Source of the DNA: Setoptus koraiensis
Taxonomy: Eukaryota; Arthropoda
Direction of reading: 5' to 3'
Assembly: GCA_048013815.1 (NCBI GenBank)
Contig: CM106585.1
Span: forward strand, 21,948,001 to 22,012,000
Length of the DNA: 64,000 nucleotides
The notes beneath the pieces are model-generated. The model was not told the origin of the DNA. It saw only the letters and a program-made list of their open reading frames with translations, and did no database searches. Shown in pieces: positions 46,593 through 59,847 of this stretch. Position numbers and translations under genes: made by a program. Each line of letters opens with the position of its first letter. Position 1 is the first letter of the stretch.

Positions 46593-49500
46593 GTTGGGTG
46601 ATTTCAATATTTATTGATCTTCTAGTCCACCCATTCGATCGAGCTGTGTACCAGTTGTCTGAAGATTCTTTTCACTTGACTCGCATAACTTTACGTTGAA
46701 TGATGGAAATACCAATAATCGGCATGACAATACGATCTAATTTTAAACAATTTGCAACTAACTAGTCGTAGGAGAACATCACAATTTGCTGCTCTCTTTA
46801 CTTGGATATTTTCACTTTCTCTGACATTTTCAAAATAGTGTCAGACAACTGTCTAAAGAATTGCATAACTAAAGAATGGAGATTTAGTCAGCAAGTCTGT
46901 CAAAAAGCCTAGACTGATCAAGTTCAAGTTTTTCGTACTTTCGACAACTCCTTCTCACTAGCAGTTATTTTCAAAACGAATCCAATGAGAGATGGAGAGG
47001 GGTAGTGACAAATAGATAGAGTTGCATTAAATATCTTGATGACTGTATGCGAAAAATGGTTGATTATCATCATTTGATTGGAAGATAATTGGAAGATAAT
47101 TAGAAGAAACAATAAGAATAACCGTAAGCAATTCATCAGCCAGTTCAATAGCTGTTTGGCAACCGGTTTACGAAGAGATAAATCAAAAAGTGAAATTGAA
47201 TCTCTCCTCTGTCAAATCAATTTCTCAGCCCTTTCTGTATTCATTGCTTGTCAATCTGCTGCTACATTTGGATTCAGTTGCATGACACTATTTAACACGA
47301 GTGCGACGATCTACACACGTACACTATTCTCAGCCATTTCCTCATTTCGCAATTGTTATTCGCTAGTTTCAATTGATCAGCAAAAATTATCTTGATATCT
47401 GCAAACATGCCGATCAGTGCTGAATCATGAGATTCAGAAAAGACGTGACAAGATGCTATTGTGAGAAAAGATTTGATTTAGCTTTCGAAAGGCTCATTGC
47501 TTTTTGTTGTCCCTCGATTGTAGGCTAAAATAATCGTAACAATTAGCTGGATTTTCATATTTTTGACTGTCATATGATTTCTAATGATATAAATAGCAAA
47601 CCAAGTCCTTCGAAGTTAGCCTTAATAGTGAAATGGCTTACCAAATGGCTATATCGTCTAAAGATTCCCCCTTCAAACAATGTGGTTTGCATTCAGTGGT
47701 TAGCTGACTCCAATATAGTTCATGGTCTTGTCGTCATAGGTCATTTACCTAGGACAGGGCATTCATAATAGAAATCGCATGACTGGAAGAATACCATGTC
47801 ACACAACAAATATAGCATGTCCAATTCAACAAGTGTTTTTGGACGAAATCTCAACTTACTAGGGTAGCAATTTCAAGCACCTCTCTCGCTTGACGTCAGC
47901 TTGACGTTTCGAGACAAATGATGAGCTTATCTTAATTTGTTTGAAAAATTTTACTCTTGTTATTCATTTATTAACATGTGTTATGTATGTTAAGTATTTG
48001 ACTGGCTCTTTTGTCAGCCTGGGATGCTTTTAATTTCATTTTCTCTTAATCAACAAATCCAGCAAGCGATCAGCACACTTATCAGAAGCCAGTGAATTCT
48101 TGTGTGTATGTGTATGAACAGCGAGATATAACTTGTGGTCAAGACACGCCGTCAATGATTGCAAACGCAGTACAGGTATATCAAAGGAGTTAGCCATCAA
48201 ATAATTGTATCTCTCAACAACAGAAGAAGTTTCGCTCAATAAATATATCATACATTATATACGTTACTCCAATAATTAGATCAATATGGTGTGGCGAACA
48301 GAGAAATGTATTAGCGCTAAGATTTTCTCGATAAGAAGTGAGTTGTAATGCAATTCGAACGAAGCAGACAGAAACAATGGCTGAGAACAGTTTATTTGTC
48401 GACAACTGACATGTATCTGGGACTACTAATTAAGCTAATTGAATAGAAGGCTCTTCCATAGACCCAAACAGCAGATCTTGTATGTGAGTGAGTATTGCTG
48501 GCATTGGCATTACATATGTACCTAGTTTCGACAAATTGGATAATCATTTTCATAGGCTTTCTGTCTCGAATATTCATATGTGAATATGTCTGTACAAGCT
48601 AACAAATATTTGTCTTTGTATCGCTCAAGGTCACCAGACACACAAGATCTACAGTAAAGTTGGAATTCTTTCTTTCTTCCTCTAATTGATTTAAGTGGCC
48701 GCTCGCGCCATTATGTTCAACTCCGAATTGAACGGTTCTTTATTAGTTTAGTTACTTTTCATTTGGTCCATTGGATTTTGCGAGTTGAGCAAGCAAGCTA
48801 TCGCAATGAAACGATCAGGGCGATTTGATCGTAGTAGTAGTATTCGCGAGAATTTGTAGGATCGGTCATCGCTGTGAGTTGAGCGCGGGCAGGTTGCAAT
48901 ATTTTCTGGATCAAGTTGACCATATCATTGAGCCAAGATGCAATTCAATTACTTTTGTTTGAGCGAGTACGTGATGATTGTATTGATGACATACTGACCT
49001 ATGCTACGCTGTTCGCTATTAGATTATATGATCAATCAACTGCAACAATGGCAGTAAGTTGACGCCAATAAAGTAATTATCAGCCTCTGGGAAACGATAT
49101 CAAACATAGGTGGGCCACTAATGAAAATGAATACCTATGCTATAGGTCCTATAGCATATGGCTGAAAATAAGGAGAAACAGTTAATCGAAGTAATTCACT
49201 TCTGCCCAAGTTGTTAGTTGCATTCCAACGAATTGCAATAGAAGTGTTGCCATTTTTTTTTTTGAATTGACGACTTGCTTCCTCGAACAAAACGTAGTGT
49301 TGGGCTAGTTATCAACATTCTGACGGTATAATACTGCATGCAATAGTATTAGTAGAGGGCCTCACATGCGGTGAAAACTGTATCCGTGTGTGAATTATCC
49401 ACCAGCGGTTCATACAAGATGAGTTATAAATTCGTAATAAAATTTCATCTAATCAATAAAGTACTAATAATAAATAAGTTTCTACTATAACTGCATGCGA

Positions 49501-52500
49501 TGGATGCCTATCTCACCTTTCTCGGTTCATATCAACATCAAATAACGTTAATGGAGAAGAGTGCATGTTACATACTCAGCTCACCTGTCGATGTACCCAA
49601 CATGCAAGCTCGGATGACATTAGCAAGTAACCTGAGCAGTAGCGGCCTGCAATAGAGTCAAGACTATTCTGGTTCAACCAACAACCAGCAACCAGCAAAC
49701 AGGATATAGATTGGCCCCCGCTGGTTGTACTGTCACTGAAAAGGTCACTATGCACTATTATAAATTTGCTTCATCTCCAATATCATGGGCAGTCATAGAG
49801 CGATGGGTGCCGAGATGTACAAGCATGTCAAGTGGGTTTTGTTTGCTCGCTTGGCTCATCGGCAACTGTTTGCTTGGCACTTTTGCTCTTGGGCCATTAT
49901 CAAATTGAATTTATCTAGATAAATTTGTCATTCGAGGCTTCACATATCTACTTTACACTCAATTTAGATGAAGCTAAATATATGGCCAGCCTACTAGATG
50001 GCTAAATGCCAAAAACTAGTATCCGGCTCACTTTTAATCTGTCCACCGGTGTATGGTGTCAATGCTAGCCACCCACAAGCGCTAAAAATGGCAATCTAGT
50101 GTCTATACCTAGGTAAGACTAGCCAGCTTGGCAGTGGCTACTCATTTTTCACTCATTTATCTCTTGGCTACATTGTCGTTTTTGTGACAGCCTGATTTGT
50201 AGAGATGCATCTCGAAATATTCACTGTATATGCTTTGGTGATCTACGGCATCGACTCTGTTGTATAGAGTTGCGTTGATTGACCTAATTGAGTTGCCACG
50301 ATCTAGTTTTTAGCTGCAGTTGACACTTGCTGCATTTGTTACAGATAATCAATTGAACAGTCATGGCAAGTAGAACCATAACAGAGATTACATCACGACG
50401 CGTGATCAATATATAGGATATACGACCATAGAAGCTCGCGCCAGATCGCAAATTTAGTTGCTTTGCCGGCTCGGTAGTTATATTTACCGATTTAGTTACG
50501 TTTCTCATTACATCTTTACATTGTGATCAATGATCAACATTACTATTGCTCCTGTACGTGCTTCAATGCGCGTGGGAGGATTGGGTTGGTCGTATGCTGA
50601 ATTGATGCTGCAAATGAGTAGGCTATTGCCAACGTTGTTGTTGCGGTGGTTGTCGCACGAACAGTGTCCAATGTGATTCTGTTGACTATGCAATTTGTGA
50701 TACAGTTGCTCTATATCCGTTGGATAAAATATCGCATACCGCATACCACATACATGGCCAAATATATATTGTTTTCGCGTGGTTATTGTTTTTTTACCGT
50801 CTCATAATCGCAGCAATCTTCTCTTTCAGTTGCCAATATCATCAATCTATCACGTCCGCTACCCTTTAGCGCACGTTGTTGTTTTAGAGAGCGGCCGAGA
50901 ATGAGGAAAAAAAAGGCGAAAAGAATAACTAAACAACAGCGACAGTGCAAAATGAAACGATTCGTTGGGTATTTATTATATTTGTTCTTTTTTGTTTATA
51001 TCTGTTTAGCTCTGTTTGTAGCAGTTTGTTTGTCGCAGTATTTGTACTAATCTTTTCTAACTAAAGTAACATTATGTGATGAAAATGCAACGCATTCTTA
51101 AAGCTTTTTCTTTGCCTCAAACTTCTGTCAGCCAAGCATGTTCATCAGCGTGCGATATTGTTGCTGTCGTTCGATATGTCAAATTGCCATTTCCAATCTA
51201 TTTGTGCTCTGTCTAATATCCTGCCTCGGGTCCCTTGTTGTCGGATCTACTTGGGCTCACCTCAGCATCGGCGTTGTTTGCATTGCGAGAGGCCCAAAAT
51301 TTGTTCAAATCGGATCACCTGGAGACCCGTGAGAGACCCTTATGAACCGTTGGCTGGTTTATGAAGTCGCTGCTTAGACTGACACCCGAAGACTGAATGG
51401 GAGACAGGGGGAGAGACACCTAAAAAGAGACAAGTCGTTCTCGCTGGCAATGTGAACTATTGATGTGACTCTATTTATCTATCTTCAATATTATTATTAT
51501 TACATATGTAATGTTATATAATGTTATGTATTGGTGGTAATCATATTGTTCATATTGTTTGCCTGACGCAATGCCACAGTGAGTCTCTTTCTTTCTCTCT
51601 CTCCCCCTCCCTATTTCTTAATATAACAAAAGTAACAGTGGTGGGCATATCTCCCTTGCAACAGATATAGTTGTGGTGGTAAACAGTGACAGACAGTGCA
51701 GAGGTGCAATATATATATATAGTGGTTGCTTTGTTGGTAATTGTGGTGTATAGTTGTGGTTGTTGTCGTCGTCGTCGTACCCTATAGTCGTAACTAACTG
51801 TAGCCACCATGGAAACTATAGACTCGATAACTCGCCAGACCCCTTTGTCGAGCTAGACCCAATCGAAGTGCTACTGCTGGCTTTGTATCGTCCAAGACTC
51901 TGGCAGCGTCTCGCTGTATTTCTTATCTCGATCCTCTGATTTGGCATCATCTCAACACACTGTAACACGCCATTGAGATTTATGCATATGTATATATATT
52001 CTATCTGCTTAATTTTATCTGTACCCTGTCTCATTTGCCTCAATCTCGCTCGCCTCGCCATCATGTGATAAGCTCAATCCGGCTTCTCTCCCTCTCTTTA
52101 TTTTTATCCCTTTAATTTTTTTTTTCTACTTCTTCGTACTATTGCCTGATTTGCACAATATCTCATCATGATTATTGCTTATTACATGTGCCCCGATTCA
52201 TGTGGCTATTCATGTGTGTATTTATTATATTTTCTACGTATTGATATAAGTTGTATAAGTGGGTAACTAATCGTATCTTAGGAATTGTTCGATGGTATTG
52301 TCAGGTTTGGACAATTGTGTCTCAAAGCAGGCAAGAGGCATTCGTTGTTGCTGCTGTTGTTGTTATCGGTGGTGCTGTTGCTGTCGTTGTTGCTGTCGTT
52401 GTTGCTGTCGTTGTTGCTGTTGTTGTTGTTGTGTGTTTGTGTTGGGGGTTGTATCATTAATATACTTCTGTGTTGATCTATTGCTGAATATTGCTTGTTC

Positions 52501-52640
52501 AATGCCATTTATTATATCATATACATTATATGTTATGTAAGGTCTACTTGGGCGACGCAAAGCAAGCGCATATTGCTTTACATTGTTAGCAGCGTTAAAT
52601 TATTAACATTCGTCTCACTGGTTCTTTCTCCTCTTGTTCA
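46593..52640. other. Six-kilobase intergenic region, no supported gene
   Basis: Composition is ordinary and repeats are fewer than in the left half. There are microsatellites near 51760-51780 (GTC)n and 52345-52435 (GTT/GTC/GCT)n, and short TA runs. Several short frames start with hydrophobic residues (for example near 46924-47136 and 50284-50508 on the minus strand), but none has a recognised motif or a convincing partner exon. Confidence 0.5.
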
Positions 52641-52646
52641 TTTATT
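52641..52646 (-). terminator. Candidate polyadenylation signal of the DH31 gene
   Basis: AATAAA on the minus strand, about 105 nt past the DH31 stop codon. Confidence 0.45.
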
Positions 52647-52750
52647 CAATTTTTTCTTGCATCATCTCACCTCATCTCACCCGCTCTCTCCTTCACTCTG
52701 CCTACTTTAATTTACTTGCTGTCATCATAATGCACGCTGCCAGTCATAGC

Positions 52751-53865
52751 TCATTTACCTGGGCCGCCGGCAAAACTTGCCGCCGACAAACCCATTAGAT
52801 GTTTGCCCGCTTGTGAACCAGAAAAGCCCCGATTGATGCCCAAATCGAGACCGCGCTTCTGAGCCCTAAGGATACAAACAACAGCAATTGATCCATTTGT
52901 GTGAGATTGTTGCGCATATTGTTGTCGAGACGGTTCGATCGTTAAATCGTTGTATCGTTGGTGAGTTACAAGTCGAGAATTGTGATTTCGGATTGGGAAT
53001 CGGATAATATCAAAATGAATAATAGCAACAACATTATTATAATGAGGAAAAGTGCAAAATTTCCACATGAATCGATTATGGTTACTTGAATAAAAGCAGC
53101 GCGTTGACAGTGGCTACTAATTGGTTGAATCAAACGAATTGTGCCATTTTATGACAAAACCAAGTGAACAATTTTTGTTGACTGGGCCCACTTCATTGTC
53201 GTCCCAGTCAGATATGCACTACCTGTCCGATGCACGTGTGGACAGCACACATTTTACTGTAGATACATTGAGATGGATATACTTACATGAGGCCAACATC
53301 TTGGGGCGTCACTGACGTGTAAACGATACTCTTGATTAGTGATTCAAGTAGACGTACAGTTTCAGCGGGGTTCTCGATCACCACCAAAGCGGCTGATTGC
53401 TGTCTACTAACGGGGCTGTGACAATCATACAATTATGATGATTTTGATTTGATTGCGTTATTGCGTCATTTCATTATTGAATAAGATAGTTGAGGTAGAT
53501 GTTTAAATTATGTGCGTTAATTGTTGTTTCGTCTCGTTTTACAGTAATCAGTCGATAAATCTCTGAATAACAGTATAAATATTCATGAATATTTATAAAT
53601 ATTTATAAATATCCGTGCATATCTAATAGGATGTTGAGAGATAACGGACTAGAGATAATGTTTGTACAACGGAGATAATTTGTAAATTGTTTGCGTGATA
53701 TTGACATGGATGACGCGATGCGTTAACTCACCTGTCTTCGACCATGTTGGCCTCTGTGGCAACCACTGACAGTGAGAGCGACCAAAGGAATATTGTCACT
53801 AGGGCCAGGTAGTTGAACAGCATCTTTTTGGCTGACTGATTTGATGTGACTTTCGCTGACGACAT
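52751..53865 (-). CDS. Dh31: Calcitonin-like diuretic hormone 31 (DH31) prepropeptide, three exons
   Basis: The exons are complement 53732-53865 (donor CAG/GTGAGT), 53287-53415 (acceptor TGTCACAG, donor CAT/GTAAGT) and 52751-52865 (acceptor ATCCTTAG). The phases agree (2 then 2) and the product is 125 aa. Residues 15-37 form the signal peptide core ([14 protein letters not shown] onward), followed by an acidic spacer. A Lys-Arg cleavage site follows Ala-Gln, then the 31-residue hormone. The hormone starts [14 protein letters not shown], has a central KHLMGL and ends SFAGGP. Next are the amide-donor Gly, one Lys and TGA. Insect DH31 has the same length, the GLDLG start, the RGFSGSQ and KH-x-MGL blocks and the GGP-amide end. 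The hormone is secreted by neurons and endocrine cells, acts on a class B calcitonin-type receptor through cAMP, and controls fluid secretion and gut or circadian functions in insects. A weak donor (GTAAAT) overlaps the stop codon, so an alternative 3' exon is possible. Confidence 0.93.
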
Positions 53866-54449
53866 TTTGTTTGTTGGTGTATCTGTGATTGTTTTGTTTG
53901 TCCTTGAATCGGTGGTTGTTTTGTTTGTTGTTAAATCGGTGGTTGCTTCGTTTGTTGCTGTATGTGTGATTGTTTTGTTGCGGTGATGCCAATGTTGCCT
54001 CTGTTACAATTGTTACGACTGTTACTGTTACTGTTGCAGTTGAACAAGTTTAAACTATTTATTGTTGATGTTCAATCGTCGGTTGCTGTTCTGTTAATGA
54101 GCTCGATTCGAATCGATGCGGTCGTTTATCTAGTGTGCGTGCGTGTGTGTGTGTGTGTGTTGCACTTGTTACTATTACCGTTACTGTTACTTGTTACTTA
54201 TGACCGTCACTGTTCAGTGTTGTTGTTGTTGTTGTTGTTGCCGCTGTCACTGACCATTGAGCTATGACCCAACGAAACTGCAAAATGAAACCAACTAACT
54301 AATTTATCTCTAGCGACACTGCGATGTGTGTGCGTGTGCGTGTGACACAAACAACAAAACAACAAACGCAGAATGACGCAACTAGCAATACTCTGGAATA
54401 GTTATTCTCTGCAGAGCCACTACTTGTGGTGTCACAATACAAAATTGTG

Positions 54450-54478
54450 TGGGTGTCAGTGTGAGTGTGCGTGTGCGT

Positions 54479-54530
<52 letters not shown>
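54450..54530. repeat. (GT)n/(GTGC)n microsatellite
   Basis: An uninterrupted GT run of about 20 units preceded by GTGTGC variants. Confidence 0.95.
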
Positions 54531-54949
54531 GCAATAAGTAATAAGTAATAATAACAATAACAGTAATAATAATAATAATAGTAATAATGATAATAATAAT
54601 AATACCTCCTTAGTTGTTGTCTAGAGTCTAGTGGCGAGTGCGATGATATTCTCATGCACGCAGTCATGCAATCCAGTTTGAAGCGCCGTTTGTTGCGTCA
54701 AAACTGTTCTCGGTTAGCTTGCCTAACTGCTGCCTACCACCGCAACCACTACGTGCTTAATAAGGGGCCCCGCTATATCGCTATATCACTATATCACTAT
54801 ATCACGGGATTACTAGCGCTAACTTCTTATTACTGCCACTACTCTGCGTATTGCCTCTTCTTAATTCTATTAACACCAACCACTGCTTTTATTATAATAT
54901 ATTGCTCCCCGACCCGCCACTAAAACTCTCTGGCTTAACTCACCTAAAC

Positions 54950-55079
54950 TTCATCATCATCATCGTCATCATCATCGTCATCATCATCGTCATCATCATC
55001 ATCGTCATCATCATCATCATCATCATCGTCATCATCATCATCATCATCGTCGTCGTCGTCGTCGTCATCGTCGTCGTTG
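54950..55079. repeat. (TCA/TCG)n trinucleotide repeat
   Basis: About 43 trinucleotides of TCA and TCG in mixed order, ending in a pure TCG block. Open in all frames as poly-Ile/Val, poly-Ser or poly-His/Arg, but not supported as coding. Confidence 0.95.
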
Positions 55080-56568
55080 CGACCATCTACATGGGCCCAA
55101 GTTTATAAGGGCTGCCAACGGGCCCCATAAAACGGGTTACATGATTCAACAATTTGTGGCAAAGTTATAACTATGACGTAATATAGTGCGTGTTGGTCGG
55201 CTAGGGGTGCATTTAATTTTGCGCAACCACGTACCACAAGTATTACGTAAGTGACTAGTTGGCAGTCATGCGCGTTTTAAAGTACCATCAGCGCCAAATG
55301 AATACCACCAAACTATAGTGCAGTGACTATAGTTTGGTGACTTTAGTTTGGTGCGATATCCAGCTAGAAACTTGTGACAAAAGAGAATGGCCCAAAGTGA
55401 ATTGCTTCACACACAAGCTTGCATATACGGCCAATCATTTACAGTGTGTGTCATGATATTGTACACTGTACTTTATTATTTCGTTCTGGTGGCTTATGGT
55501 GGCTGATGTTTTGTAAATGTTGCACCGTTGTTGTCATCACTACATTAGTGTGCGATACAGCGGTAGTGATTATCGTCACTGTCTAACAATGATGTTATGA
55601 TATCCATCAAAGTTGAAGTTGCAACGCACAACTCAATGATCAATCTCTATCAGATTCTTTGCGATTCTTTCCCAACGAAACAACCGACCAAACAACCGAC
55701 CAAACAGCCGACCAAACAGCCGAACAACCAAACAACCAAAACTCGACCAAAATAAAATGATGAAATAAACTGCGTCTCACTGTCTTTGCTGGCCGTCATC
55801 TCGATTGCGACTCGTCTCTGCTTCTGGCCTCTTCTGGCTAATAAACGAGAGTACATTCTGACAAGTACACCCTCGCCATACCTCGCCAGACTGTGGTGCT
55901 GAATGTCGCATTGCGCAATGCAACAGCGACCACAAAAACTTGCTTGATTGATTAAACTATCAACTTGGCAACAACAAATGACTCTGGCTTGACAACAAAC
56001 GGCAGCCACTTAATCTGGTGATCTATTATCATATTATTGTTATTGCATTCATCTGTTTACCATGATGGACACACTATTATTCATACACCTAATGTTGCCT
56101 TTCTCCTCTGGCCCGCATCCAGTTCGCAACGTTTTATTTCGTACGACCAAAGCCAGCCTTTCCCCCTAAATACGGGCAGCGTTTTGTGTGGATATGGCCG
56201 GCGTTTCCCATGGATATGGCCGGCGCTTCGTATGGATATGGCCGGAGGAAAAACTAAAAGCTACCCCCTGGCTGTGACGGAAATCCGGCCAGCGAGCGGC
56301 ATTGACAATGAACTAATGGGTGCACCGCTGCTAAATTGGCCCATCACCTGCCACTGGCTGGCCCGCTCATCTATGGCCATCTATTATGCAATCTCGGCAA
56401 GGCAGAGAATTCTGAGAATAAACTGGCAAACGGTCAAACTCATCAGTAGTCAGACACACTCGTTGGCATAAACGAAAACACAAAGCAAACTCATCACGAC
56501 GCCGAGCTCGTGCTGGCAAACTTAAAATTTAACGCGACCTTATAGACAATGCACCTGAGTGTGGCCGC

Positions 56569-56630
56569 TTTCGCTAGCTTGTGTTTCGCTAGCTTGTGTT
56601 TCGCTAGCTTGTGTTTCGCTAGCTTGTGTT
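56569..56630. repeat. 15-bp tandem repeat (TTTCGCTAGCTTGTG)4
   Basis: Four identical copies in a row. Each contains the palindrome GCTAGC. Confidence 0.95.
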
Positions 56631-57120
56631 TGGTGCGATCGTATGATAGATTCGCGACGAGATGAGATATAACGAGTTTATACTTTGTTTGCAGTCATTT
56701 GCAATTTGCAACAGCTCACCTGTGTGTATGTGTATATGATTAGTTTGCAACTAGTGCAACTAATGTGCCACTAATACCAATAATACTGTACCGGTATGCA
56801 TGCAGTATTTTGCAATTTGCCTCAGATTCATTCATGAATCATGATACCGGTATCATGATGTGTGATTTGTGTGTACGCATATAGATACATGGCATGTTTT
56901 AATATATTAATGCGAGCCATAAGCCGCTTCGAAGCCGCATGTCCGTGTCACTCCATTGGAGCGCAACCACCCATACTCGGGCGCATGAAAACATTCAAGG
57001 TAACTCGCCACTGCTCGCCAATCAGACAATTACCAGTGCAACCACCAAAGCCAATATTCATCTTAAGTGCCCAGAGTGCCCCGAGTGCTCCAAGTGGCCC
57101 AATTGCTCCGAGTAACTTCC

Positions 57121-57170
57121 CGTAACGTGCCGTAACGTGCCGTAACGTGCCGCAACGTGCGGTGACGTGC
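57121..57170. repeat. 10-bp tandem repeat (CGTAACGTGC)5
   Basis: Three identical decamers followed by CGCAACGTGC and GGTGACGTGC. Confidence 0.95.
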
Positions 57171-57351
57171 GGGTCTTGCTGATCTAGTCCAGCCCGACGC
57201 AGTGCCGAAAGGGTACAAAAACAATATCGAGAGAGCCCAGATTGCCGGCGCCACTTGATACCCCGGACTAGGGGCCTCGCTCCAGAGCCACCAAGCTACT
57301 AACCTAAACCAAAGTAGAGCCTCTACTTTTGCCATATGTGTGGTATCACAT

Positions 57352-57561
57352 TTAATGCGCTGCACTGTTTGTGTCCGGGTCATGATCTATAGTCTGCCAA
57401 CATCTGTCGTGCTGGCCCCATCTTGAAATGTCGACAATCACACCGAATGTTGTTGCGGTATAGAATATACCGCTAACGACCAAAATAGGACCAGTTTGCA
57501 CGGCGTAACAGCTCCCCAAATGACCCACTATAACGGTCAGCAAGCTCATTCGGTCGTCCAC
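57352..57561 (-). other. Possible exon of a multi-pass membrane protein
   Basis: The minus-strand frame encodes one or two hydrophobic helices (SLLTVIVGHLGSCYAVQTG, then ILVVSGIFYTATTFGVIVDI) and a polar tail with RWGQHDRCW. The helix YAVQTGPILVVSGIFYTAT resembles YIQAGSISLIGALFTAS near 35.3 kb. No matching flanking exons could be joined with confidence. Family not identified. Confidence 0.22.
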
Positions 57562-59593
57562 ACAAACACAAAACTATCTCGTGTTTTGCCTGATCTTATG
57601 CAGATCTTGTTTTCGACGGCTCGTTACACTCTACAGAGCTCACTGGGTATAGCACTCAGCAGCGTAATCAGCTCACATAGATCACAAGTTCAGACAAATG
57701 GCTCATGGACCTCACAAGAGAGTTATACCAGAAACATAAAGGGATATACAAGACATTCATACCAACACACATGATAGAGGAAGCAGTTTGTTAAATAGAC
57801 GAGAGGGCGAGACACAACGTAATTGGAAAGGGGAGTTAATTCAATTTGGGTTTATTACTTCTCCAAGTGAGGTCTTTCAAGTGCATAACTGACCGACTTC
57901 CCTCAACAAAAGCCCAACAAAACCCTTAAAGGGACCCTCTGTTCTCTCTCACTCTGCTTACTCCTGGAAACAGTCTGACATTTGTTAGTTGGTGCCCAAA
58001 CCTTTTGTTTGGATCTGAGCATCTTGTCATTTATTCTTTACTCCTATTTCTCTCTGTCTCACTCACTTTAGATTCAGCTCAACCAACTAACAGACGCCGG
58101 CCAGGTATATGATAGAGGAATTATGATTTAATAATTGTAACGCATCACAGAACTACAACAACAACAGTATAGACGGAACAAGCGTGACTCGAGTTAATTC
58201 GAGTTTTGCACTACGAAAGAGGAATGGCCCGATGAATAGTGTTATTAAGTCACGTCTCTTTGTCTAATTCGAGGAAAACATTCTGCTTCCTTGCCCCTGT
58301 TATCGGGTCGACAAGCGGAAATGATGCTACCTCACCAATTGCTACATTACAATATCTTATTTATGTGTGCTATCCTAAGCTTGACGCGTGCTCCCTAATG
58401 TGAGGCTGGTCTGATGGCGTAGTAAATGGCGTAAATTATAGCCTATTTAAGAAAATGCATAGAGAAGCATATCCACTCTGATTTCACAGATATGTGGGCC
58501 TCTGTCGTTAAATTAAGTTGAATCCTTCTGATTGACATGTTGCTCCACCAGAAAGTCGTTATTCAAATATTGAAGCATGTCTCACTCGAATACCTGACCC
58601 ATCCGACTGCACATTGACTCAGACTTCTGACCCATGTATCACCTAGGCTCACTCCGATTTGTTTCAGTGGGTGTACATTGTCAGATAGACAAAATCATGT
58701 TGCCCATCTGTGAATTGTTTTCTGTTTCAAGCTCACCAAGATATGCCAGAAATCTGGCAATCCGATGCTGTGCAATTGATTTTCGATAGCTTTAGCCTCG
58801 CTTCGGCGTAACAATCTTAGAGCACCGGCTCGAATTTTGATTCACAGCTAGTGCTCAGAGTTTTCCCAAAAAACATAGTAAACATTTACACGTACAGTGA
58901 TTTTTGTCTCTCGCAATCTTCGCCATCGATGCGGTCCAGCATAAAGACGCCAATACAAACAGAATATTTCAACTTTCACAACATGCCGAATATTATTATC
59001 ATGGTTAACCATGATTAGTTGTCATATTTACTGATAGGACTCTAGTATCTCGGCGACGATAATAATTTCCACCATGGCCAGATGAAACGCTTTTGTTGTC
59101 TGAGTGATCAGCAGTTGATGGATATTCTTTCGAAACCATGTAGCCCATTTGCTTTTGCATTTGCCGTCCGCTCAACGAGTTATGTCAGATATCTTGCTTA
59201 AATGCTAACTCAATGACTGCATGCGATTAAAACTCAGCAGTTATGTGACTAATATTTAATTATCCAATCAATGGCTGTCTCGCATACAACGGAAAACGAT
59301 TATCAATTATTGGCTATCGAGTCAAATATTTATTAGATGGCAGGTGAACAAATTCAGCATAGTCCGGCCAAAGTGGTCGCAGCTTACTGAGAAACTTCAC
59401 GTTATGAGTTCCGTACGTCGGTAACCTATTGATACGGTGCTTGGGCAGGATGTAGCAATTTTCTGGCAATCAAGCCAATAAACCTAAGACAACAAGATGT
59501 TTGCTGTCGATTTGTTCATAAATGAGCCTCAGCAAATCATTGTTATGGCTGATAATGAGACATTGGTTAATGATTGCAGTGAATTTCATAAAG

Positions 59594-59630
59594 TATTTAA
59601 AGGCTTTCAAGTCATAGACAAGTAGTCACT
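59594..59630 (+). promoter_or_regulatory. Candidate core promoter of the serpin gene
   Basis: TATTTAAA at 59594-59601 is followed about 34 bp later by an initiator-like TCACT (59626-59630). The predicted leader is about 220 nt. Confidence 0.4.
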
Positions 59631-59847
59631 CGTTTTAGTCAGTCATCTCTGTCGGATCAGACAATCAACCATTCAAACAATTCATAAACAATCAATCCAA
59701 AGAACCAGAATCAACCAGCAGTTCCTAGTCGGCACTTGAACTAGAAAACTCCGTTCACTAATCAATCAATCAAGATCAAACTATCTTTGTATATCTCCGG
59801 ACGCTTGCTTCGACTTTGAGAAGGAACATCAGCATATCAAGATCACA

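Larger units (their letters stand above)
53866..59593. other. Intergenic region with microsatellites, no firm gene
   Basis: Left part: simple repeats, probably including the untranslated leader and promoter of DH31. Middle: short minisatellites at 55675-55735 (CAAACAACCGACC-like) and 56204-56245 (ATGGATATGGCCGGCG-like, three copies). Right: a weak membrane-protein fragment near 57352-57561 and ordinary AT-richer DNA before the serpin. No RNA gene was recognised. Confidence 0.5.

Noticed and set aside
46924-47136. Minus-strand frame starting MNCLRLFLLFLLIIFQLSS, signal-peptide-like
   Set aside because: The hydrophobic start is encoded by a short tandem repeat (TTGGAAGATAA on the + strand). 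The remainder has no cysteine pattern or partner exon, and no splice link to the acyltransferase gene was evident.
50284-50508. Minus-strand frame with a single helix (VISVMVLLAMTVQLII) and two N-glycosylation sites
   Set aside because: One helix and no family signature are too little. Adjacent frames are equally open.
53723-53992. 89-codon minus-strand frame rich in Asn/His/Lys
   Set aside because: It overlaps DH31 exon 1 in another frame. The DH31 frame has a signal peptide and consistent splice sites, while this one is a reading of the TTGTTTGTTGG-type repeat.
54951-55108. Poly-Ile/Val frame in the TCA/TCG repeat
   Set aside because: Pure microsatellite translation.
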